5,451 nt of DNA, taken from contig CAJTUG010000070.1 of the NCBI GenBank assembly GCA_910579605.1, forward strand, positions 1-5,451, in the 5' to 3' direction. The number at the start of each line of letters is the position of its first letter. The first letter of the stretch is position 1. Positions 1 through 5,451 of this stretch are shown here, in pieces. The stretch comes from an uncultured Muribaculaceae bacterium. Lineage in GTDB: Bacteria > Bacteroidota > Bacteroidia > Bacteroidales > Muribaculaceae. The position numbers and the translations under genes are program-made. Under the pieces are notes generated by a model, which saw nothing but the letters and a program-made list of their open reading frames with translations, was not told the DNA's origin and searched no databases.

Positions 1-1
1 C

Positions 2-682
2 AAAGTAGACGATGCCGGATGCGGAATGAAAATCTGCTCCGACAGCGTTCTTTTCGCTTCTTGGTTTCTTCCTAAATATCCTGAGGCAAAAATAATTGTG
101 GATGTTGGAACCGGTTCAGGTGTTTTAGCGCTGATGGCTGCACAAGTATGTCATCAGGCGCAAATAATGGCATTAGAGATAGATGAATCTGCTGCTGCCG
201 CTGCTAAATTTAATTTCCGTAATTCACCTTGGTGTGACCGGTTGGATTTGTTTTGCGGGAATTTTGCTGATTATGAACCTTGCGATAAAGTTGATTTAAT
301 TATAAGTAACCCTCCATATTTCAGAAATGGCGAAACAGCTCCCGACAAATTGAGGGCAGCCGCACGTCATCAGTCGGAGTTGGGCTATAGCTCGCTTTTG
401 GCTTATGCAGCGAGGAATCTTGCACCCGATGGACATCTCGGCATGGTTTCTCCTGCAGAGGCATACGATGACATACTGTTTGCCGCAGAACTTGCCGGTT
501 TGAAATTACGAGGTGTCTGTAAAGTCAAAACATCACAAAGGAAAGATTTCACGAGGATTCTGTGGGATTTCGCGCTTAACGACGGATTCATAGAAGAAAC
601 GCAATTGAGTATACGTATTAACGGGAATGAGTATTCTCCGGAATATATAGAACTTGTAAATCCATATTATACGAAAATTTGA
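2..682 (+). CDS. trmN6: tRNA1(Val) A37 N6-methyltransferase, 5' end cut by window edge
   Basis: SAM-dependent methyltransferase of the TrmN6/YfiC type, which in E. coli methylates N6 of adenine 37 in tRNA1(Val), a cytoplasmic tRNA modification. The frame is open to the window edge. The first visible residues, KVDDAGCGMKICSDSVLF, align with the E. coli N-terminal stretch HDRCAMKVGTDGILL. The ATG at 26 is therefore an internal Met and the true start lies outside; by comparison with the E. coli protein I estimate about 10-15 residues are missing. Visible motifs are the SAM-binding glycine loop VDVGTGSG (bases 98-121), an acidic residue after the next strand (LEID), the NSPW segment shared with YfiC, and the amino-methyltransferase signature NPPY at 308-319, preceded by DLIIS as in E. 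coli. It ends in TGA at 680-682. The CPBP gene follows after 32 bases on the same strand. The family assignment is firm; the exact tRNA target is inferred from homology. Confidence 0.9.
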   Translation, partial: KVDDAGCGMKICSDSVLFASWFLPKYPEAKIIVDVGTGSGVLALMAAQVCHQAQIMALEIDESAAAAAKFNFRNSPWCDRLDLFCGNFADYEPCDKVDLIISNPPYFRNGETAPDKLRAAARHQSELGYSSLLAYAARNLAPDGHLGMVSPAEAYDDILFAAELAGLKLRGVCKVKTSQRKDFTRILWDFALNDGFIEETQLSIRINGNEYSPEYIELVNPYYTKI

Positions 683-714
683 GGGGGTAAACTCTCTCTT
701 AAACAGTACGATTT

Positions 715-1590
715 ATGTCCGAAACTAATCAAAGACAATCGCCGAGGCTTATTCTTTCACTCCCACAGCGATTGCTTCTGCTTGCTTGCATTTTTATTGT
801 TTGCTATGTAATTACTGCTGTATTGGGACTTTTTGTCTCAAAGATTGCCGGAGGAGTAACAGTAGCCTCTGTGCGTATAAGTACAATCTTACAAGATCTT
901 GTGCTTTTCATAGTTCCGGCTTTGGCGACGTCTATGATAATTACGAGGCGTCCGGCCGAATTCCTTTGCCTCATGGGAAGACCAAAGATTTCTATCGTCT
1001 TGATGGTTATAGCGGCTATGTTGGCCGTTATTCCTGCCGAGGAATTTATCGTTCAGTGGAACGCAAATTTATCTTTCCCGGAGTTTATGAGCGGTTTTGA
1101 GAAATGGGCAAGGAATCTTGAAGAATTATCCCAAGGAGTCATAAATGAAATGCTCCAAGATACATCTGTAGCTTCGCTGGCCGTGAATTTTCTTATAATA
1201 GGCGTTGCTGCAGGTTTTTCGGAAGAAATACTTTTTAGGGGCTGTTTCCAGAGACTACTTACAACAGGAGGGGTTAATCACCATGTGGCAATATGGACTG
1301 TAGCAGTTATTTTCAGTGCTATGCATTTCCAGATTTTTGGCTTTGTGCCAAGAACATTGCTGGGGGCATTCTTTGGCTATCTTCTTGTGTGGACAGGAAA
1401 GCTATGGGTGCCTGTGATTGCACATATTTTCAACAACTCCCTTTATGTTTTTACTGCTTGGTATATGTTGCGGCAGAATCCTGGAGTAGAATTAGAAAAC
1501 GAATCGGTGCATTTTCCTGTTTGGGTAGCTGCTGTTGGAATTTTAGTATTCTCAAGATTGCTTCAAGAGATTTACAAGCGCAGGACATAG
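715..1590 (+). CDS. CPBP-family intramembrane glutamic-type protease (CAAX protease / Abi family)
   Basis: A 291-residue polytopic membrane protein. The CPBP family includes eukaryotic Rce1, which trims CAAX-prenylated proteins, and many bacterial members of unknown substrate, some linked to bacteriocin immunity. All core motifs are visible: EExxxR (E170, E171, R175 in SEEILFRG), FxxxH (F200, H204 in FSAMHFQ) and HxxxN (H237, N241 in AHIFNN). These residues form the presumed active site within the membrane. Hydrophobic segments lie near residues 18-42, 58-77, 92-108, 152-168, 190-203, 212-227 and 268-283; the N-terminus is short and polar. The start ATG at 715 fits the beginning of the first membrane region. 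A purine-rich run at 681-688 is too far away to act as its ribosome site, which is usual for Bacteroidetes. The gene probably shares a transcript with trmN6 and ends before the hairpin at 1619-1655. No bacteriocin or prenylation gene is nearby, so its substrate is unknown. Confidence 0.88.
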   Translation: MSETNQRQSPRLILSLPQRLLLLACIFIVCYVITAVLGLFVSKIAGGVTVASVRISTILQDLVLFIVPALATSMIITRRPAEFLCLMGRPKISIVLMVIAAMLAVIPAEEFIVQWNANLSFPEFMSGFEKWARNLEELSQGVINEMLQDTSVASLAVNFLIIGVAAGFSEEILFRGCFQRLLTTGGVNHHVAIWTVAVIFSAMHFQIFGFVPRTLLGAFFGYLLVWTGKLWVPVIAHIFNNSLYVFTAWYMLRQNPGVELENESVHFPVWVAAVGILVFSRLLQEIYKRRT

Positions 1591-1618
1591 CCTAATTGAA
1601 ATTCTATAGTAAAATAAA

Positions 1619-1655
1619 ATGGCCGGTGTGTTGAAAACAACAGCATACCGGCCAT
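1619..1655. terminator. Hairpin between convergent genes, probable bidirectional terminator
   Basis: Bases 1619-1633 pair with 1641-1655 in a 15-bp stem with two G-T wobbles (1628/1646 and 1631/1643) around a 7-base loop, AAAACAA. The first nine pairs, ATGGCCGGT, are perfect and GC-rich. On the + strand the stem is followed by AAATTTTGTAAATTT. On the - strand it is followed by ATTTTATTTTACT, the complement of 1608-1620, which is a better T-rich tail. It lies 28 bases after the CPBP stop and about 40 bases after the hydrolase stop on the other strand, so it can end both transcripts. The structure is read directly; terminator activity is inferred. Confidence 0.78.
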
Positions 1656-1695
1656 AAATTTTGTAAATTTGCCTCATTTAAAGAGGTCTTTGACA

Positions 1696-2499
1696 TTATG
1701 GTTGTAATATTTGGAAATCGTCTGCATCTGTCCATGCAGGGAAAGATGATCGGTATTCTTCTTGTAAATCTTTAGAAAGATCGGCGCAAATGAAAGGAGA
1801 GCATTCTGCTTGATATCCGACGGGCTCACCCATATGGTTGAAAATAAAAGACATATCGTCGTATTGTCCGTATTTGTCTGTACCACCTCTGTCGGCTCCG
1901 ACAACAGAACACTGGTTTTCTATCGCCCGGGCAATAAGCAGATGTTCCCAGGCATATTTTCTTGATTTAGGCCAATTGGCTGGCACAAGAAGGATGTCGT
2001 AATTTTTTCCGACGGTTCGTGTCCATACAGGGAAGCGGAGATCGTAGCATATAATCATGGATATGTTCCAGCCTCTGAACCTTATGATTTTAGATTTGAG
2101 TTTACCAGGAGCAAGAACCTGAGCTTCTTGACTGACAGAAAAGAGATGCCGCTTGTCGTAGAAAGTTTCGTCGCCATTGGGTTCTATGAAGAATGCTCGG
2201 TTGTAGAAATGCGGATGTGTATGTGCCAGAAAACTACCTGCTATTGCAGTGGAGTATCTGGCAGCTAATTTTTTGAGGAAATCTATAGTGAAGCCTGTGT
2301 TCTTTTCGGCTAATTCGTTGATTTTCTCATTGTCTGAAATGAATCCGGTAGAAAATAATTCAGGCAGCACTACTATGTCTGTCTTTTCCGGAAGCTTGTG
2401 GAAAGCTGTTTCTACGGCGTGCAAATTGGCGGCCTTGTCGTCTTGGACTATTTCGAGCGGCAAAATACATACCCTCAGATGGTCTGTCAGCTTGTTCAT
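1696..2499 (-). CDS. Carbon-nitrogen hydrolase, YafV-type omega-amidase
   Basis: A 267-residue cytosolic enzyme of the nitrilase superfamily. The catalytic triad is visible: E47 in VLPELFSTGF, K116 in FYDKRHLF and C151 in IICYDLRFPVW. Long stretches match E. coli YafV, including the KRHLF block, CYDLRFPVW, the ANWP segment (174-177), ARAIENQ and the C-terminal FPAW.DAD.F (253-262). YafV and mammalian Nit2 hydrolyse alpha-ketoglutaramate to 2-oxoglutarate and ammonia, clearing the product of glutamine-dependent transamination, for example in methionine salvage. That activity is transferred here by homology. Length is normal for the family (E. coli about 256). The start is fixed by the ATGA overlap with the acyltransferase stop (2496-2499), so translation is probably coupled. 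This is the last gene of the - strand run and is followed by the hairpin at 1619-1655. No aminotransferase partner is in the window. Confidence 0.9.
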   Translation of the reverse strand: MNKLTDHLRVCILPLEIVQDDKAANLHAVETAFHKLPEKTDIVVLPELFSTGFISDNEKINELAEKNTGFTIDFLKKLAARYSTAIAGSFLAHTHPHFYNRAFFIEPNGDETFYDKRHLFSVSQEAQVLAPGKLKSKIIRFRGWNISMIICYDLRFPVWTRTVGKNYDILLVPANWPKSRKYAWEHLLIARAIENQCSVVGADRGGTDKYGQYDDMSFIFNHMGEPVGYQAECSPFICADLSKDLQEEYRSSFPAWTDADDFQILQP

Positions 2500-3041
2500 T
2501 CTGTAGTGAATTTATCGGGATATTTTCCTTTAAATGGCTTATAGAAATTTTTGACCAGAAGCAGGTCTTGTTCAATATTTCCTGACGGTGAGAAAGTTTT
2601 TTGAAGCAATATTTGTTTGGATTTGAAATCAATAGCTCCTAAGACTATGGGTACATTAGCTTGGATAGCTATATGGAGAAATCCAGTATGCCATGAAGTT
2701 GTGCGGCTTCGTGTCCCTTCGGGAGTTATTGCCAATGTTAGCTTCTGCGATTTATTGAATTTGTCTATAATAATCTCTGTAAGAGATTTGGAACTTTTCT
2801 TTTTCCTCGGTACCGGTATCCCGCCTATGCTTCTAAAGAAAACGCCCATTGGCCAAAAGAACCATGTGTCTTTCATGAGAAAACCGGCTTTACGGCCCAA
2901 TGAGGCATACGCCAGTTTGCCAAGAATAAAATCCCAGTTGCTTGTGTGTGGCGCTACGCAAATAATACATTTCGGATAGTCCGGTACCGAACAGGTAACG
3001 GACCATCCGAAAAGCTTTAATATCAACGAAGAAATTTTCAT
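2496..3041 (-). CDS. Small PlsC-type acyltransferase (1-acylglycerol-3-phosphate acyltransferase family)
   Basis: A 181-residue member of the PlsC/LPLAT acyltransferase fold, which transfers fatty acyl chains to lysophospholipid or similar acceptors at the inner face of the cytoplasmic membrane. Family motifs appear in order: HX4D as HTSNWD (H32, D37; catalytic His and Asp), GGIPVPR (73-79, motif II), PEGTRS (107-112, motif III, acceptor phosphate binding) and VPIVLGAI (130-137, motif IV). The protein is shorter than E. coli PlsC (about 245 residues) and has only a short hydrophobic N-terminus plus the WFFWPMGVFF stretch (60-69), so it is a compact single-domain form. Its acceptor cannot be told from sequence, and it need not be the main phosphatidate-forming enzyme. 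Its ATG overlaps the stop of the 117-residue gene by four bases (3038-3041), and its TGA overlaps the hydrolase ATG (2496-2499). Both overlaps suggest coupled translation. Confidence 0.87.
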   Translation of the reverse strand: MKISSLILKLFGWSVTCSVPDYPKCIICVAPHTSNWDFILGKLAYASLGRKAGFLMKDTWFFWPMGVFFRSIGGIPVPRKKKSSKSLTEIIIDKFNKSQKLTLAITPEGTRSRTTSWHTGFLHIAIQANVPIVLGAIDFKSKQILLQKTFSPSGNIEQDLLLVKNFYKPFKGKYPDKFTTE

Positions 3042-3391
3042 TCGTTAACTGTTTGCTTGAGGACTTGTTTTACGGAGTCGGGGAAAATTGCGTTCATTTC
3101 TTTTACAAGTTCCACAACTGCTTTGTCAAATTCTTCAATAAGGGCTTTGACTGCAGGATTCCTGTGTGGGGTAGCCATGTGAGTTGGCTTCTCTACTGTG
3201 GCAACGAATGTACGGCCGGCAACGTTGACTTTTGGTAGGAATTCTGCTTGCAAATGGGCTGCTTTTCGTACAATGTTGTGTGCGTCTTCTTCTTTTATTT
3301 CTGGGAAGATTGCAGTTGCCATAAGGGTTTCGGCGGCAATTGCGCCACAAGTGTTGCGGATAAATTTTTTGAGGGTTCTTTTGTTTGCCAT
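3038..3391 (-). CDS. Small conserved-looking protein of unknown function (117 aa)
   Basis: I do not recognise a named domain. The 117-residue product starts with a basic MANKRTLKKF, with no signal peptide or membrane segment, so it should be cytosolic. It is mostly helix-forming: residues 5-25 (with C15), 33-52, and 78-115 with the acidic-hydrophobic pattern VKALIEEFDKAVVELVKEM. Between these is a short region with FVATVEKPTHMATPHRNPAV that may hold a strand and a loop with two histidines (H71, H76). The MANKR-LKK beginning recalls small hypothetical proteins common in Bacteroides genomes, but this is memory, not a search. It is real because it fits exactly between thrC (22 bases upstream) and the acyltransferase, whose ATG overlaps its TGA in an ATGA, and because it has no in-frame stops and has ordinary codon use. 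It should be cotranscribed with thrC. Confidence 0.8.
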   Translation of the reverse strand: MANKRTLKKFIRNTCGAIAAETLMATAIFPEIKEEDAHNIVRKAAHLQAEFLPKVNVAGRTFVATVEKPTHMATPHRNPAVKALIEEFDKAVVELVKEMNAIFPDSVKQVLKQTVNE

Positions 3392-3413
3392 ATTATTGAA
3401 ATTTTGTTATGGT

Positions 3414-4718
3414 TCAAGATAAATTGAGATGCTTTTTCAAGGCGGGCATTGTTGGTGGCATAATTGTAGGGTGCACGGCGTTTGTCATGAAACGATTTAA
3501 CTGTACCGGCAACTCAATCGGGGTGCCTGTTATGCCTGTCATAATATCAAGTTGTTTTGCTGGATGCCCTGTGGCAAAAACGACTTTTGTGCGGGAGTCT
3601 TCTATCGATGCCGACGCTGCGAGTGCAACTGCACCATGTGGGTCTATGGTATAGTTTGAACTTGTTCTCAGCTTTTTGACGGTTTCTGCTATCTGTTGAT
3701 CTGATATACCTTGGGGTATTATGATGTCGTTGGTAATATTTGTTATTTTTCCGTCGTAGAGATGCAAAAGGCGAGGAAGACCCGAAGGCAGGATCATGTC
3801 CATAGACGGTGCTAATGTTTTGATTGGAGTATTATTATTAACGTTACCGTCTATAATGTTTTTGAGTGAGTTGTTGTTGTTGCAAGCCGCTACAATCGGA
3901 CCTGTTGGTAATCCGGCTCTTTTTGCAATGACTGCTGCAATGAGGTTGCTGAGGTTTCCGCAAGGTATGGAGTAGGCAGCTTCGTTAGCATCAGCTATCT
4001 CGAGAGCCTTCAGTTGTGCGTATGCATGGAAAGCGAAGGTGACTTGCGGAATCAGCCTTGCAATGTTTATTGAGTTTGCGCCGGTAAGGTTAACGTGTTC
4101 GTTATTTTGGCAGGCGATTGCGTTTTTAACCAAAGTTTTGCAGTCGTCTATAGACCCTAAGATTTCAAGAGGGTATACATTGCCGCCTAAGGCTGTTAGT
4201 TGCCGTTGCTGTAGACGAGTCATAACTCCTTTTGGATAAAGAACGTATACGCTTACTCCGTCGATGTTCAGAAGACCGTTTGCTGCAGCGGCTCCGCTAT
4301 TACCAGTTGTAGCAACTAATACTTTACGTTGTTTCGCGGAGTTTTTCAGTCCGTCGGCATATTTCATTATTCTTGCCATGAACCTTGCCCCGAAATCTTT
4401 GAAAGAGAGAGTAGGGCCATGGAACAGTTCAAGTGCATAAGTATTTTTAGCTATTTTGACGAGAGGTGCTTTGAAATTGAAAGCTTCGTCTACTATCAGT
4501 TTTAGCTTGGATGGATTAATTTCCTCTCCGATGAAAGACGATGCGACAACGAAGGCTATGTCTCTCAGATTCATTTCCCCGATATTGTTGAAGAATGCTT
4601 TTGGAATTTCGGGAATGAATTCAGGCATAAATAAACCACCATCGGGTGCAACGCATCTTTCTACAGCTTCAATGAGAGAAACTGGAGTAAGGTTATGGTT
4701 TGTGCTGATGAATTTCAT
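3414..4718 (-). CDS. thrC: Threonine synthase homologue, PLP-dependent, with altered signature motifs
   Basis: A 434-residue protein of the threonine synthase family, which converts O-phosphohomoserine to threonine and phosphate using PLP in the cytosol. It aligns with E. coli ThrC along its full length: N-terminal GLFMPE (28-33), ELFHGPTLSFKDFGARFMA (97-115) with the PLP lysine K107, YPKG (161-164), TALGGN, GANSINIARLIPQ (213-225), DPHGAV (359-364) and HPAK (385-388). Several normally conserved spots differ. The usual TSGDTG is TTGNSG (137-142), PSGNFG is PCGNLS (252-257), NAMDV is PSMDM (304-308), and HPAKF is HPAKQ. Residues 279-297 are unusually rich in Asn. The length is normal and there is no frameshift. 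It has its own promoter at 4741-4772; its ATG has no Shine-Dalgarno. No thrA or homoserine kinase gene lies beside it. It could be the sole ThrC or a diverged paralogue; the family call is firm, the exact reaction less so. Confidence 0.88.
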   Translation of the reverse strand: MKFISTNHNLTPVSLIEAVERCVAPDGGLFMPEFIPEIPKAFFNNIGEMNLRDIAFVVASSFIGEEINPSKLKLIVDEAFNFKAPLVKIAKNTYALELFHGPTLSFKDFGARFMARIMKYADGLKNSAKQRKVLVATTGNSGAAAANGLLNIDGVSVYVLYPKGVMTRLQQRQLTALGGNVYPLEILGSIDDCKTLVKNAIACQNNEHVNLTGANSINIARLIPQVTFAFHAYAQLKALEIADANEAAYSIPCGNLSNLIAAVIAKRAGLPTGPIVAACNNNNSLKNIIDGNVNNNTPIKTLAPSMDMILPSGLPRLLHLYDGKITNITNDIIIPQGISDQQIAETVKKLRTSSNYTIDPHGAVALAASASIEDSRTKVVFATGHPAKQLDIMTGITGTPIELPVQLNRFMTNAVHPTIMPPTMPALKKHLNLS

Positions 4719-4740
4719 GGCCTAAAATGATAGTTTTCCA

Positions 4741-4772
4741 CAAACTTAGCAAAAAAATGGAGGTAAGACAAA
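4741..4772 (-). promoter_or_regulatory. Bacteroidetes-type promoter of thrC
   Basis: Reading the - strand, TTTG (4772-4769) is followed after 20 bases by TAAGTTTGT (4748 down to 4740). This matches the primary sigma factor consensus of Bacteroides, TTTG and TAnnTTTG with about 19-21 bases between. The -7 box ends 22 bases before the thrC ATG, so the transcript should begin roughly 15 bases upstream of the start codon, leaving a very short leader with no room for a riboswitch or attenuator. The motif match is seen directly; activity is inferred. Confidence 0.82.
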
Positions 4773-4785
4773 TCTTTAGGGATTA

Positions 4786-5106
4786 TTATATCTTAAATCC
4801 TTTTTGTTTTAAAAAAGCTAAAACGTCGTTTTTTCGGTCTCCTTGAATAAGTATTTCACCTCCACGAGCAGAACCGCCGGTTGCAAGAGCTTTTTTTATT
4901 TCAGCTGCTATGAGGTTTACTTGTTGGTCGTCTATATCAAAGCCAGAGATGATGGTTGCGGTTTTTCCGCCTCTGCCTTTTTTTTCGATAGCGACTTTGA
5001 GTTTTGCAGTTTGTTTTTTGATATTTTGGGAGTTGGCATTTTGGTCGGGAATTTCGTTAAATCCGCCCATGTCTGCCAAAAGTTTAGCAAGGTTATCAGA
5101 ATCCAT
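4786..5106 (-). CDS. SUI1/YciH-type translation initiation factor homologue
   Basis: A 106-residue protein of the SUI1/eIF1 fold. Bacterial YciH-type members can affect start-site fidelity or initiation on the small ribosomal subunit, but their physiological role in bacteria is poorly settled. The first 35 residues are a polar, probably flexible leader (MDSDNLAKLLADMGG, then an Asn/Gln-rich stretch). The SUI1 domain runs from about 36 to the end, with KGRGGKTATIISGF (43-56), a helix (61-73), TGGSARGGEILIQGD (76-90) and a closing helix ending KGFKI. Length is typical. The start at 5106 fits the usual N-terminus and overlaps the end of the preceding gene by 11 bases in another frame. An A8 run (4978-4985 on this strand) encodes the EKK before the GRGG loop. 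The thrC promoter lies in the 67-base gap after its stop. Confidence 0.9.
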   Translation of the reverse strand: MDSDNLAKLLADMGGFNEIPDQNANSQNIKKQTAKLKVAIEKKGRGGKTATIISGFDIDDQQVNLIAAEIKKALATGGSARGGEILIQGDRKNDVLAFLKQKGFKI

Positions 5107-5451
5107 CGTTTATCTCATGGTTTGAAGAGTCGTCGTAAAAAATAGTATCGCCGTTTTCTGCTGTTGTTCTTTCGGTGGCTTTTCCGAGCGCTGAGATAAG
5201 AGAAAGTTTGCTCTGGTCTTCAATGTTTAGGTTTCGGATAAAAGCCATGGTTGAATCGCTGTCGCATTTGTATGCTTGTCTTATGCATATTGTGGCTTTG
5301 GCAGTGTTTTCTTCTTCGGTTTGTGAAATTTCGGCGAGATTAATGAAAAGGAGCGAAAGATTGCAAAGGTTTCCTGGACCAAGATTCTGTAGGCTGTCTC
5401 CTGCGAAAATATTGTTGCATATTTCTTGAGCTTTAGCATACCTGTTTGCTT
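5096..5451 (-). CDS. C-terminal part of an uncharacterised protein, 5' end beyond window
   Basis: The - strand frame from 5449 down to the TGA at 5098-5096 is open for 117 codons with no start at the visible edge, so the gene begins outside the window. The visible product starts ANRYAKAQEICNNIF and ends FYDDSSNHEINDGF. It is helical in character, with two blocks (about 2-14 and 27-44, then 47-62) resembling TPR-like paired helices, contains four Cys (11, 29, 55, 62), and has a polar, acidic C-terminal tail from about 92. Similar short proteins in Bacteroides are often lipoproteins, but any signal peptide would lie outside, so location is unknown. The stop overlaps the SUI1 start by 11 bases, which supports this being a true gene cotranscribed with it. 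Function is not assigned. Confidence 0.72.
   Translation of the reverse strand, partial: ANRYAKAQEICNNIFAGDSLQNLGPGNLCNLSLLFINLAEISQTEEENTAKATICIRQAYKCDSDSTMAFIRNLNIEDQSKLSLISALGKATERTTAENGDTIFYDDSSNHEINDGF

Noticed and set aside
26..28. ATG at 26 as start of the methyltransferase
   Set aside because: The frame is open upstream and the residues before it (VDDAGCG) align with the conserved family N-terminus, so the gene is cut by the window edge.
681..688. Purine-rich GAGGGGGT as a ribosome binding site for the CPBP gene
   Set aside because: It ends more than 25 bases before the ATG at 715 and overlaps the preceding stop; it is too distant to act as one.
1664..1671. TAAATTTG on the + strand resembling a Bacteroidetes -7 box
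   Set aside because: No TTTG at about 20 bases upstream, and no + strand gene follows it; it is part of the A/T-rich flank of the terminator.
1674..1904. 76-codon - strand frame overlapping the hydrolase end
   Set aside because: It lies inside the hydrolase gene in another frame, with no domain and no independent start signal.
2617..2979. 120-codon + strand frame opposite the acyltransferase
   Set aside because: It is antisense to a gene with all four acyltransferase motifs; it has no promoter or domain of its own.
4843..5145. Open frames on the + strand opposite the SUI1 gene
   Set aside because: They are antisense to a clear SUI1 domain, and their Phe/Ser/Cys-rich products are typical of shadow frames.
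5175..5429. 84-codon + strand frame at the right edge
   Set aside because: It is antisense to the longer - strand frame that overlaps the SUI1 start, and its product shows no recognisable motif.
1..5451. Defence island, toxin-antitoxin pair, CRISPR array, insertion sequence or tRNA gene
   Set aside because: No direct repeats, terminal inverted repeats, transposase, array or tRNA-like fold was seen by reading both strands; the CPBP protein alone does not indicate a defence system.

Overview
The window looks like an ordinary chromosomal stretch from a member of the Bacteroidota, most likely Bacteroidales. The protein families look Bacteroidales-like. A textbook Bacteroidetes promoter (TTTG, 20 bases, TAAGTTTG) precedes thrC. 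Gene starts have A/T-rich leaders without Shine-Dalgarno sequences at the usual distance. The DNA is moderately AT-rich throughout, and I see no sign of a mobile element, prophage, CRISPR array or RNA gene. The species cannot be fixed from this sequence.

Layout. On the + strand, the left side holds a 5'-truncated tRNA1(Val) A37 methyltransferase gene (trmN6/yfiC type), followed 32 bases later by a CPBP-family membrane protease gene. The right side is all on the - strand. Reading leftward from the right edge it holds the 3' end of an uncharacterised protein gene (running off the window), a SUI1/YciH-type translation factor, a promoter, a threonine synthase homologue, a small 117-residue protein of unknown function, a small PlsC-type acyltransferase, and a YafV-type carbon-nitrogen hydrolase. 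The two convergent groups meet at about 1600-1690, where a strong hairpin with A/T-rich flanks on both sides probably serves as a shared bidirectional terminator.

How the genes fit together. The - strand run from thrC to the hydrolase is compact: a 22-base gap, then two 4-base ATGA stop/start overlaps. It therefore reads as one transcript from the thrC promoter to the shared terminator, with translational coupling of the last three genes. Their functions (amino-acid synthesis, an unknown, lipid acylation, amide hydrolysis or metabolite repair) form no obvious pathway. The SUI1 gene overlaps the preceding partial gene by 11 bases, so those two form a separate upstream unit.

I found no convincing new multi-gene system. 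The points most worth checking are the altered signature motifs of the threonine synthase homologue, which sits without other threonine genes beside it, and the coupled unknown 117-residue protein.
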